Below are positions 24,084-32,045 of a DNA stretch of 46,910 nt, piece after piece. Numbering within the stretch: the first letter of the stretch is position 1; each line of letters starts with the position of its first letter. Source of the DNA: Bacteroidetes bacterium UBA1947 (lineage in GTDB: Bacteria; Bacteroidota; Bacteroidia; Chitinophagales; Chitinophagaceae); assembly GCA_002336915.1 (NCBI GenBank), contig DDET01000016.1, forward strand, positions 16,600 to 63,509, in the 5' to 3' direction. Below the pieces are notes generated by a model, which ran no database searches, was not told the DNA's origin, and saw nothing but the letters and a program-made list of their open reading frames with translations. A program made the translations under genes and the position numbers.

Positions 24084-25679
24084 ATGCTTATTCTACAAGA
24101 TGTAGCCTACCTGCATCCTAATAAGGATCTATTATTTGATCACATAGATCTGACAATTAATAAAAAAGACAAAATAGCCTTATTGGGTAACAATGGCGCA
24201 GGTAAGTCGACACTATTAAAAATGATGGCCGGTGTTTTGCAGCCTTCGGCCGGTTATGTGAAGGCCGCATCGAAGCCCTATTACGTACCTCAAATTTTCG
24301 GGCAATTCAATGAGCTAACGGTAGCAGAGGCCCTCGGCATAGAAGGCAAACTAAAGGCCATGAACGGCATACTGAGCGGCAATGTAACGGAAGCAAATCT
24401 GACCACATTGAATGACGACTGGAACATAGAAGAACGCTGCGCTGAAGCCCTAAGGCACTGGCGCCTTGAGAACATGGACTTGAACCGGATGATGGCAAGC
24501 CTGAGCGGCGGGCAAAAGACCAAAGTATTTCTTGCCGGCATAATGATACATGAGCCGGAGATAGTGTTACTGGATGAGCCGAGCAACCACCTGGATATGG
24601 AAAGCCGTGCTATCCTTTATGATCACATAAAGTCGACCTCACATACACTAGTTGTGGTAAGTCATGACCGGAGATTGCTGAACCTTTTGAACACAATGTA
24701 TGAGCTAAGTAAGGGGGGCATAAAGGTGTACGGTGGCAATTATGATCTTTATGCAACACAAAAACAAGTAGAAAGCAATGCACTTGATGAGGATGTAAAA
24801 AGCAAAGAAAAAGCACTGCGCAAGGCGAAGGAGACAAAAAGAGAAGCGATAGAACGACAGCAAAAACTGGATGCGCGCGGCAGGAAAAAACAAGACAAGG
24901 CCGGCGTACCTACCATAGCCTTGAATACATTGAGGAATAATGCGGAGAAAAGCACATCGCACATGAAAGATGTGCATGCAAGTAAGGTGGGAGGTATAGC
25001 TGAAGAGCTAAACAGGCTACGCAATGAACTACCTGGGGCTGACAAGATGAGAATAGGTTTCGACAATTCGGCCCTCCATAAAGGGAAAGTACTAGTGAGT
25101 GCAAGCGATATAAATATTCGATACGGATATGAGTGGCTTTGGAAAAACCCATTGAGCTTTGAAATAGCAAGTGGAGCGCGCGTGGCTATAGCAGGCGCTA
25201 ATGGCTCGGGGAAAACCACCCTCATAAAAATAGTATTGGGCCTGCTACAAGCAAACTCGGGCAGTATACGGTTGGCAGAAGCAAAGACAGTCTATATTGA
25301 CCAGGATTATTCGCTGATAGACAATAAGCTAAACGTTTATGAGCAAGCGCAATTATTTAACAGCCGAAAGCTGGCAGAACATGAAGTGAAGATCCAGCTA
25401 AGCCGTTTCCTGTTCGCGAAGAATGACTGGGACAAGGCCTGCGCAGACCTGAGCGGTGGGGAGAAGATGCGACTGGCACTTTGCTGCCTGAGCATAAGGA
25501 ACACTGCCCCCGACATGATAGTACTTGACGAGCCGACTAACAACCTGGACATTCAAAATGTGGAACTATTGACCACAGCAATTAATGAATATGAAGGGAC
25601 ACTGATAGTAGTATCGCATGATGTACATTTTTTACAGGAGGTCAATGTGGGGATGGTGATAGAACCGGGACAGAATTAG
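24084..25679 (+). CDS. ABC-F family ATPase
   Basis: A 531-residue soluble protein with two ABC domains and no TM helix, so an ABC-F ribosome-associated translation factor. Domain 1: Walker A GNNGAGKST (K41), signature LSGGQ, Walker B IVLLDEPSNHLD. Domain 2: GANGSGKTT, LSGGEKMRLALCCLS, MIVLDEPTNNLD. The interdomain linker (about 235-305) is strongly charged and helical (KEKALRKAKETKREAIERQ), corresponding to the P-site tRNA interaction motif. There is no C-terminal extension. Housekeeping types (EttA, Uup, YbiT) and antibiotic-resistance types cannot be separated confidently by eye. The stop overlaps the stop of the convergent PP-loop gene by 4 bp. Confidence 0.9.
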   Translation: MLILQDVAYLHPNKDLLFDHIDLTINKKDKIALLGNNGAGKSTLLKMMAGVLQPSAGYVKAASKPYYVPQIFGQFNELTVAEALGIEGKLKAMNGILSGNVTEANLTTLNDDWNIEERCAEALRHWRLENMDLNRMMASLSGGQKTKVFLAGIMIHEPEIVLLDEPSNHLDMESRAILYDHIKSTSHTLVVVSHDRRLLNLLNTMYELSKGGIKVYGGNYDLYATQKQVESNALDEDVKSKEKALRKAKETKREAIERQQKLDARGRKKQDKAGVPTIALNTLRNNAEKSTSHMKDVHASKVGGIAEELNRLRNELPGADKMRIGFDNSALHKGKVLVSASDINIRYGYEWLWKNPLSFEIASGARVAIAGANGSGKTTLIKIVLGLLQANSGSIRLAEAKTVYIDQDYSLIDNKLNVYEQAQLFNSRKLAEHEVKIQLSRFLFAKNDWDKACADLSGGEKMRLALCCLSIRNTAPDMIVLDEPTNNLDIQNVELLTTAINEYEGTLIVVSHDVHFLQEVNVGMVIEPGQN

Positions 25680-26389
25680 AGAGAATAGATATCCAAAAAA
25701 TAAAAACCAGTCCCCCACTTGTCCTGATCATTCGTCGCGGGCTTATATGCCTTGTGAACTATCTCACCTTTGACGACATCAATAGCTGCTGAAAAATAAG
25801 GTGCATTGTAAACAAAAGTGTGGAACTCTCCATTCTCGCCGCAGGGATCCACGTTTGGTGGAAGGTCATTTAGAAAACTGCGGTCTATCTTGCGGCCAAG
25901 GAATTCCTTGCCGAGGAATTTTTCATTGAGACAGACTATCATCGCTTCGATGCCGGAGTCTTCAACCAGTTCTACCAGCTCGCGAGTATCTTTTTTCCAT
26001 AAGGGGAAGACCGCGTCAAAACCTACTTGTGCGAGTTGCTGTTCGCGGTACATTTTCAGGTCTTCGAGGAAAATGTCGCCGAAGGCTGCGGTGCGGATGC
26101 CTTCGGCTTTTAGCACCATCAAAGTGTTTTGCATTGCCGCCTTATAGACATCGTCAGAAGGGGCCGCAGGAAGCTTTATTTTTATGAGCGGGATATTCAT
26201 TCTTTGGGCCTGCAGGTCAAGGAGCCCTTCGCGAACGCCGTGCATCACTACCCTGTCGTGCTCGTCGTTAACCGTTGTAAGCAGGTGGCTAATTTTATAC
26301 TTGCCCTGCTCCTGCAATAGCTTGTAAGCCAGTGCAGCATCTTTGCCTGAGCTCCAGTTGAGCACCATGGGAATGAAATTATTGTTCAT
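25676..26389 (-). CDS. Dph6-like PP-loop ATPase (diphthine-ammonia ligase family)
   Basis: A 237-residue protein of the ATP_bind_4 family. The N-terminal PP-loop WSSGKDAALA (about 13-22) binds ATP and predicts adenylation of a carboxylate or amide. Other family blocks are GVREGLLDLQA, AFGDIFLEDLK, the FPLWKKDTRELVE motif and DPCGENGEFHTFV. In eukaryotes and archaea relatives make diphthamide on EF-2. Bacteria lack diphthamide, so the bacterial substrate is different and unknown. It is divergent from the SDR gene. A -7-like TTCATTTG on the minus strand lies 8 bp before the ATG. Confidence 0.88.
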   Translation of the reverse strand: MNNNFIPMVLNWSSGKDAALAYKLLQEQGKYKISHLLTTVNDEHDRVVMHGVREGLLDLQAQRMNIPLIKIKLPAAPSDDVYKAAMQNTLMVLKAEGIRTAAFGDIFLEDLKMYREQQLAQVGFDAVFPLWKKDTRELVELVEDSGIEAMIVCLNEKFLGKEFLGRKIDRSFLNDLPPNVDPCGENGEFHTFVYNAPYFSAAIDVVKGEIVHKAYKPATNDQDKWGTGFYFLDIYSL

Positions 26390-26441
26390 TTTCTCTGCAA
26401 ATGAATGTAAATTGTTGCTCTTCTAAAAAAATATATCGAAG

Positions 26442-27146
26442 ATGCCATATGGAATAGTAAGCGGTGCCACACACGGAATAGGCAAGGCAATAGCTGAAAA
26501 GCTGCTGAGTGAAGGATTTTCGGTAGCCATATGCTCGAGGAATAAAAAAGAACTGGAACTGCTGCAGGCGGATTGGAACGAGCGCTACCCCGAGGCAAAC
26601 ATCATAGCACAGCAAGCCGATCTGAGCCTGAAGGAAGATGCACAGAGCTTTGGGGACACTGTGTTATCCAACTTCCCCCAGATAGATATGCTGGTGAATA
26701 ATGTAGGCACCTATTTTCCCGGCAAGCTGTCGGAAGAGGCGGATGGACAATTGGAAGAACTGATGGGCATAAATATGTACAGCGCTTACCATCTTACGCG
26801 CCGGGTATTGCCGATGATGAAAAAGGAGAAAAGCGGCCATGTGTTCAATATGTGCTCCGTAGCCAGCCTGAAGGCCTACCCTAACGGCGGGGCCTATAGC
26901 GTGAGCAAGTATGCCCTGCTGGGCTTTTCGGAAAACCTAAGGGAGGAACTAAAAGAATTCAACATTAAAGTTACCGCAATATGTGCCGGTGCAACCGAAA
27001 CACGGTCGTGGGAAGGCAGCGAGGTAGAACCCGGGCGCATTATGGAGCCGGCAGATGTAGCGACCATGCTCTGGGCAGCATGGTCGCTAAGCATGGGGGC
27101 CAATGTAGAGACCATCCTGCTGAGACCTGTTAAAGGGGACTTATAA
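26442..27146 (+). CDS. Short-chain dehydrogenase/reductase
   Basis: A 234-residue classical SDR. Cofactor motif GATHGIGKAIA near the N-terminus (about 7-17), then ICSRN after strand 2, which suggests NADP(H) preference because of the Arg. NNVG at about 86-89 (the usual NNAG), a catalytic Ser in the CSVASLKAYP region and YSVSKYA (Tyr and Lys of the YxxxK dyad). It is close to 3-oxoacyl-ACP-reductase-like members, but the substrate cannot be named. It has no promoter of the exact consensus type. The next gene, batD, has its own -7 box. Confidence 0.88.
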   Translation: MPYGIVSGATHGIGKAIAEKLLSEGFSVAICSRNKKELELLQADWNERYPEANIIAQQADLSLKEDAQSFGDTVLSNFPQIDMLVNNVGTYFPGKLSEEADGQLEELMGINMYSAYHLTRRVLPMMKKEKSGHVFNMCSVASLKAYPNGGAYSVSKYALLGFSENLREELKEFNIKVTAICAGATETRSWEGSEVEPGRIMEPADVATMLWAAWSLSMGANVETILLRPVKGDL

Positions 27147-27204
27147 TTTGGTCGTTTTAACTCGGTTTTAACTACGAAAAATTAGTATAGAAGGCCTGCA
27201 ATGC

Positions 27205-27212
27205 TAAATTTG
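27205..27212 (+). promoter_or_regulatory. -7 box TAAATTTG of batD
   Basis: An exact TAnnTTTG, 13 bp before the batD ATG at 27226. The implied leader is under 10 nt. Confidence 0.5.
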
Positions 27213-27225
27213 TGGACGTTAAAAA

Positions 27226-29256
27226 ATGTTACCAGTAAAGAACATACGGTTTTACGGCATTGTATGCACGTTGCTCGTGGCATGCAATGGTTATGTAAAT
27301 GGCCAAAATGTGGCCTTTACCGCCAATGCGAGTGCAGAGAAAATAGGCCTGCAGGACCGCGTACAAGTAACCTACACTATACAAAACGTTCCCAACCTGC
27401 AATCGATCGAAAAGATCAACAGCCCTGACTTTGATATCGCAGGCGGACCATACACTTCACAAAGCACCAATGTTTCGATAGTAGGCAACCGCACAGTACA
27501 GTCGGTGAGCGTATCGCTTACTTATATACTGCAGCCAAAGCATACAGGTACGCTTACCGTACCATCATCATCGGCCAAAGATGCTGCCGGGCACACATAC
27601 CAGTCGAACTCGCTGCCGATACAAGTAGTTCCGGGTTCATTGGCATCGGCACAGCAGCGCAGGCAGCAACAAGCAAGTGCCGACCCTTTTGGTGATGATC
27701 CATTTGCCGATCCCTTCGCCGCACTACTGCAGCGCCGCCAGCAGCAGCTACAACAGCTGCGCGCGCAACAGCAGCGCATGCAGCAAGGACAGCCACAGCA
27801 ACAAGCACAGCAACCAAAGGCTACCGCTCCACAGGATATTTACAAAGACCTTTTTATACGCGTAGCTGTAGATAAAAGCAAGGTGCATGTGGGCGAACAG
27901 GTAACGGCAAGCTATAAACTGTACTCGCGCATACCGATGCAAGTGGGCATATCAAAACTGCCCTCCCTCAACGGCTTCTGGACACAGGATTTTGACATAC
28001 CCAAAGAGCCGAAGCCGGTAGAAGAAGTAATTGACGGAAAGAGGTACCAGGTGTTCCTGCTGAAGAAATCGGCTTTATTCCCCCAGCAAACGGGAACGCT
28101 GGAGCTGGACCCTGCTGAAGCACAAGGTGTAGCGCGCATCGTACAACAGGTAAGGCAGCGCAATCCGTTCGCGGACGATCCATTCTTCCAGGCGGCAGGG
28201 AGCCTGATGATGAACGACCCTTTCTTCAACAATGACATGTTTAATACGGTGGCCTACCGTGATGTACAGGTGCACCTGAAAAGCACCCCGGTAAAAATAG
28301 CGGTAACTGCGCTGCCCGATAAGGGAAAACCTGCTAACTACGGTGGCGCAGTGGGCAAGTTCACTGTGAGCAGCAAAATAGATAAAAAGGAACTGACTAC
28401 CGACGAAAGTGCAAACCTCAGCCTGACAATAACCGGAAGCGGTAACCTGAAACTGATAGAAGCACCCAGGCTGAACCTGCCCAACGGCCTTGATGGCTAC
28501 GATCCGCAGGTGGTGGATACTGTGACGGGCCGCAGCACGACCATAAGCGGATCGAAGATCATCACCTACCCTATAGCCCCTCATACACCAGGCGATTATA
28601 ACATACCTGCAACTGATTTTTCTTACTACGACCCGCAGAGTGGTGAGTATGTAACATTGCATACGCAAGCGATATCGCTGCATGTAAAACCGGGGAAGAA
28701 CTATAACCCCGCTGTGGCGAAGAATAATAAACCGCTTACCGACATACATAACATAGCTACTAAACCGCTGGACAACCTTTCTTATAACGGCAAACCATTG
28801 TTGTTCACCCCGGTATACTGGTCTATGTATGCCCTACCCCTGCTTGCCTTTGTAGGCATAATATTCTGGAAAAAACGTGATGAAGAACTGTCGAAAGACA
28901 TAGTGAAGCTGAAGAACAGGAGGGCCAACAAAATAGCCCTGAAGCGCCTGGTAACCGCCCAAAAGCTGCTGAAGCAGAACGACCGCGGCCCATTTTATGA
29001 AGAAATATCCAAAGCCATATGGTTATACCTCAGCGACAAGCTGAACATCCCGCTTTCTTCTTTATCGCATGAAACTGCTAAGGCAGCATTGGAAGAACGC
29101 AAAGTTCCTGTTAATTTGCAGCAGAAAATGGAGCAAGTGGTAAGCGAATGCGAAACCGCGCTGTATGCTCCCGCAGGCGGATCGCAACAAATGCAGAACA
29201 CCTACGAAAATGCTATTAAAGTAATCAGCGAACTGGAAGAAACGATAATTGCCTAA
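27226..29256 (+). CDS. batD: BatD-family protein
   Basis: A 676-residue envelope protein: signal peptide (about 1-25, cleavage near YVNGQ), several Ig-like or oxygen-tolerance (BatD) repeats, a Gln-rich insert (about 145-200, encoded by CAG/CAA runs) with two DPFxDDPFAD-like acidic-aromatic repeats, a TM helix near 530-550 followed by KKRDEE, and a cytoplasmic helical tail. The mature domain matches the BatD/Aer family of Bacteroidota. Bat proteins are associated with MoxR ATPases and VWA proteins and have been tied to stress tolerance, but the mechanism is unknown. batA, batB and batC are not present upstream (an SDR is). The stop overlaps the batE ATG by one base (TAATG). Confidence 0.88.
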   Translation: MLPVKNIRFYGIVCTLLVACNGYVNGQNVAFTANASAEKIGLQDRVQVTYTIQNVPNLQSIEKINSPDFDIAGGPYTSQSTNVSIVGNRTVQSVSVSLTYILQPKHTGTLTVPSSSAKDAAGHTYQSNSLPIQVVPGSLASAQQRRQQQASADPFGDDPFADPFAALLQRRQQQLQQLRAQQQRMQQGQPQQQAQQPKATAPQDIYKDLFIRVAVDKSKVHVGEQVTASYKLYSRIPMQVGISKLPSLNGFWTQDFDIPKEPKPVEEVIDGKRYQVFLLKKSALFPQQTGTLELDPAEAQGVARIVQQVRQRNPFADDPFFQAAGSLMMNDPFFNNDMFNTVAYRDVQVHLKSTPVKIAVTALPDKGKPANYGGAVGKFTVSSKIDKKELTTDESANLSLTITGSGNLKLIEAPRLNLPNGLDGYDPQVVDTVTGRSTTISGSKIITYPIAPHTPGDYNIPATDFSYYDPQSGEYVTLHTQAISLHVKPGKNYNPAVAKNNKPLTDIHNIATKPLDNLSYNGKPLLFTPVYWSMYALPLLAFVGIIFWKKRDEELSKDIVKLKNRRANKIALKRLVTAQKLLKQNDRGPFYEEISKAIWLYLSDKLNIPLSSLSHETAKAALEERKVPVNLQQKMEQVVSECETALYAPAGGSQQMQNTYENAIKVISELEETIIA

Positions 29257-30002
29257 TGAAAAAAAGTTTTTGGATAAGCCCAATAATCCTTTTATATACG
29301 CTCTCACTATTTGCTGCCCCGGTGAACGACTGGTGGCAGAAAGGCAATAAATTTTACAGCCAGAAACAATATGACAGCGCGGCATATTACTATGAACTCC
29401 TTGCTGCAAAAAAGCCAAATGATGCTGTACTGTATTACAACCTCGGCAATACTTATTACAAACTAAATGAAATAGGCCCGGCAGTGCTCAATTATGAACG
29501 GGCCCTACACCAGGACCCGGGCTATAAAGAAGCCGAGGATAACCTGATACTTACCCAAAGCCGCATAGCCAGCAGGATACAAGGTGGCGAGGATATATTT
29601 TTTGTGCGCTGGTGGAAATCTGTGACACAGGTGAATAATGCAACGATGTGGTCGGTTATCAGCCTGTTGCTATTCCTGGTACTTTTAGGCTTGCTTATCG
29701 GCAGGCGGATGGGGAAATTGGAGCTTTCTTATCACAGACAGGTGAATATTGTGCTGGGAATATTACTTTTACTTGGTCTTATTCTTTCTTATTCATCGGC
29801 GCTGAGACACGAAAGCCATGCTGCAGTAGTAATGCAGCAGGACGCCCCCCTAACTAACAGCCCTAAGAATAATAAGCCGCAGATACTGGTACCTGAAGGT
29901 ACCACCGTGAAAATAGAGGACGAGCAAGACGGGTATTGGGAGGTAACACTGCCTGATGGCCGTAAAGGCTGGATACAGCAGGGGCTTCTTGTGAAGATTT
30001 AG
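29256..30002 (+). CDS. batE: BatE-like TPR/SH3 protein
   Basis: A 248-residue protein: signal sequence (about 1-21), two TPR-like repeats (about 30-105, with YNLGNTYYKLNE), two TM helices (about 133-150 and 162-182), and a C-terminal bacterial SH3 domain (about 195-248, PEGTTVKIEDEQDGYWEV ... GWIQ). This order is that of BatE of Bacteroidota. The start overlaps the batD stop, so translation is coupled. The two are likely a complex in the inner membrane, by analogy with other bat loci. Confidence 0.87.
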   Translation: MKKSFWISPIILLYTLSLFAAPVNDWWQKGNKFYSQKQYDSAAYYYELLAAKKPNDAVLYYNLGNTYYKLNEIGPAVLNYERALHQDPGYKEAEDNLILTQSRIASRIQGGEDIFFVRWWKSVTQVNNATMWSVISLLLFLVLLGLLIGRRMGKLELSYHRQVNIVLGILLLLGLILSYSSALRHESHAAVVMQQDAPLTNSPKNNKPQILVPEGTTVKIEDEQDGYWEVTLPDGRKGWIQQGLLVKI

Positions 30003-30028
30003 GTTCATTTCAATTTTGTAGCCGTATT

Positions 30029-30667
30029 ATGTCTTCGTACTGGGTAAAAACACCATGGTGGGTAAAAAGGTTCTTTTCAAAAGAGCTGGTATGGAATATG
30101 CCCCAAAATGGAAAGCCCACGGTATATATCACTTTCGATGATGGCCCCCACCCTGTTGCGACACCCTTCGTACTCGCGGAACTGCAAAAGCATAAAGCTA
30201 AAGCTACTTTCTTCTGCATAGGCAAGAATGTGGATGAGCACCCGGATATTTATGAGCATATGCTGAACGACGGGCACACTACCGGGAACCATACACAGAA
30301 CCATCTGAACGGATGGACCACCGACAATAAGAAATACCTGGGGAACATATTGCTGGCATCAAAGCATATCAGCAGCGCCTGTTTCAGGCCGCCATATGGC
30401 AGGATAAAAATATCGCAGGTGCGCATACTGCATAAAAAGAAACCGGACTGGAAGATCTATATGTGGGACGTATTGAGCGGCGATTTTGATACTGAGCTTA
30501 CTCCGGAGCAATGTGCGCAAAATGTGATCGACAATATAGAGCCGGGATCGATCGTGGTATTTCACGATAGCGAGAAAGCATGGGAGCGCATGAGCTATGC
30601 CCTGCCCCGCGTGCTGGAACACTGCAAGAAAAATAACTGGAACCTCGAGGCCCTGCCAAAGAACTAA
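30029..30667 (+). CDS. Polysaccharide deacetylase (NodB domain)
   Basis: A 212-residue CE4-type deacetylase. Motif 1 TFDDGPHP gives D37/D38. The zinc histidines H88 and H92 are in GNHTQNHLNGW. FRPPYGRI is motif 3, and VVFHDSEKAW near the end supplies the motif-5 His. It could remove N-acetyl groups from peptidoglycan or chitooligosaccharides. There is no signal peptide or lipobox, so it is either cytoplasmic or exported in an unknown way, which is unusual for an extracellular-polymer enzyme. It follows batE by 26 bp and precedes tatD by 2 bp, so the four genes probably form one transcript. Confidence 0.9.
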   Translation: MSSYWVKTPWWVKRFFSKELVWNMPQNGKPTVYITFDDGPHPVATPFVLAELQKHKAKATFFCIGKNVDEHPDIYEHMLNDGHTTGNHTQNHLNGWTTDNKKYLGNILLASKHISSACFRPPYGRIKISQVRILHKKKPDWKIYMWDVLSGDFDTELTPEQCAQNVIDNIEPGSIVVFHDSEKAWERMSYALPRVLEHCKKNNWNLEALPKN

Positions 30668-30669
30668 AC

Positions 30670-31431
30670 ATGTTCATAGATACACATACCCACCTGTACG
30701 ACGAGCAGTTGATGAGCGAAGAGGACGCTATGATACAGCGCGCCCTTGATGCCGGCGTTACTAAAATGTACATGCCCAACTGTGACAGCAGTACCGTGAA
30801 AGATATGCTGCACCTGGCCGACAAATGGCCTGAGCACTGCTACCCTATGATGGGACTGCATCCCACCTATGTGAAAGAAAATTACAAAGAGGAACTTGCG
30901 GGTGTAGAAAAATGGCTTGCTGAACGAAAGTTTTATGCCCTTGGCGAGATAGGCCTTGACTACTATTGGGACCTGACTTTTAAAACACAACAAATAGAGG
31001 CTTTTGAAACACAGATAGACTGGGCCTTGAAATATGACCTGCCTATAGTAATACATAGCCGGGAATCGACACAGGACTGTATAGATATAGTGAGCAGGAA
31101 GCAGAACGGTAAGTTAAGAGGGATATTCCATTGCTTCGGCGGGAGTATGGAGGAGGCAGTGCAGATAAGTGAGCTTGGCCTTTATATGGGCATAGGTGGT
31201 GTGGTGACCTTCAAGAAAAGCAACCTACCCGAAATATTGAAAGAAATAGGCATAAAACATGTAGTGCTGGAAACGGATGCGCCTTACCTTGCCCCTGTTC
31301 CCTACCGGGGAAAGAGAAATGAAAGCAGCTATATCCCGCTGATAGCTGAGAAAATAGGTGATATAATGGGTATGAGCGCTGCTGATGTAGGCGACATTAC
31401 CAGCCTGAATGCCGAAAAAGTTTTCCGCTAA
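30670..31431 (+). CDS. tatD: TatD-family metal-dependent DNase
   Basis: A 253-residue amidohydrolase-fold enzyme. Metal ligands are visible in FIDTHTHLYD (HxH), GEIGLDYYW (Glu and Asp), IHSRE, FHCFGG and LETDAPYLAP. TatD proteins act as 3'-5' exonucleases or tRNA and DNA repair factors. It is cytoplasmic and starts 2 bp after the deacetylase stop. The tRNA-Ser promoter overlaps its last codons. Confidence 0.95.
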   Translation: MFIDTHTHLYDEQLMSEEDAMIQRALDAGVTKMYMPNCDSSTVKDMLHLADKWPEHCYPMMGLHPTYVKENYKEELAGVEKWLAERKFYALGEIGLDYYWDLTFKTQQIEAFETQIDWALKYDLPIVIHSRESTQDCIDIVSRKQNGKLRGIFHCFGGSMEEAVQISELGLYMGIGGVVTFKKSNLPEILKEIGIKHVVLETDAPYLAPVPYRGKRNESSYIPLIAEKIGDIMGMSAADVGDITSLNAEKVFR

Positions 31432-31450
31432 AAAATATTGCTTACATTTG
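31421..31450 (+). promoter_or_regulatory. Promoter of tRNA-Ser
   Basis: TTTT (31421-31424) as a -33 inside the last codons of tatD, 18 bp, then TACATTTG (31443-31450). It would start transcription about 5 nt before the tRNA. Confidence 0.6.
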
Positions 31451-31462
31451 CTGCCCTTCAAC

Positions 31463-31551
31463 GGAGAGATGCTCGAGTGGTTGAAGAGGCACGCCTGGAA
31501 AGTGTGTATACCTGTCAAAGGGTATCCAGGGTTCGAATCCCTGTCTCTCCG
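31463..31551 (+). tRNA. tRNA-Ser (anticodon GGA)
   Basis: 89 nt, class II. The acceptor stem GGAGAGA pairs with TCTCTCC (31544-31550), then the discriminator G. The anticodon stem CACGC/GTGTG encloses CTGGAAA, giving anticodon GGA for UCC/UCU. It has a long variable arm with ATACC/GGTAT pairing and a T-arm CAGGG-TTCGAAT-CCCTG. The CCA end is not encoded. Confidence 0.97.
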
Positions 31552-31555
31552 CAGA

Positions 31556-31595
31556 AAAAGGGACAAGAGATGAATCATCTTTTGTCCCTTTTGTT
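31556..31595 (+). terminator. Terminator of tRNA-Ser
   Basis: AAAAGGGACAA pairs with TTGTCCCTTTT. The interior is further paired (AGATGA/TCATCT), and a T-rich tail follows. Confidence 0.85.
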
Positions 31596-31724
31596 TTCCC
31601 GTGGATTACAGCAATGTTTTAGTCCTTCTTCAATTCTAATATTTGAATAGCACGATGGATAATCCCCGCCTATCGCTCATTAATTTTGACAAACCTGCAT
31701 TATTTCTTATTTTCATACCACTTT

Positions 31725-31982
31725 ATGAGAAAGATCGCTTTGATATTCATCGCCTCCGGCTTGCTGGCTTCCTGTTCGAAGGGAGACGCTAAGTTTTGCT
31801 ATACCTGTACACAGAAATACAGCTACCACGTAAAGGACAGCATACCTGCATACAGCGAAATAAAGACCACGGAAGAATGTGATAAAACTTACAAAGATAT
31901 TGTGACGCTGGAGAAAGAAACTCCAGGTGAGGAGACCGCTTATTATACTTCTTACCAGTTGGAGTGTGTAAGGCAGCAATAG
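31725..31982 (+). CDS. Small lipoprotein
   Basis: An 85-residue lipoprotein from the ATG at 31725. The frame can be extended to a TTG at 31686, but that would place 13 residues before the signal peptide. The lipobox is LLASC with Cys17 lipidated. The mature chain has FCYTC, EECDK and LECVRQQ, four cysteines besides Cys17, probably two disulfides. It belongs to no family I can name. Confidence 0.7.
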   Translation: MRKIALIFIASGLLASCSKGDAKFCYTCTQKYSYHVKDSIPAYSEIKTTEECDKTYKDIVTLEKETPGEETAYYTSYQLECVRQQ

Positions 31983-32045
31983 CCATATAAGTGCAATAAT
32001 GCCAGCAATTCAAAAAATCAGCATAATAGCAACCCCCAGTAAGCA

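Noticed and set aside
27640..27830. Frameshift or repeat expansion error in batD
   Set aside because: The Gln-rich tract stays in frame and both flanks are BatD-like, so it is a low-complexity insert.
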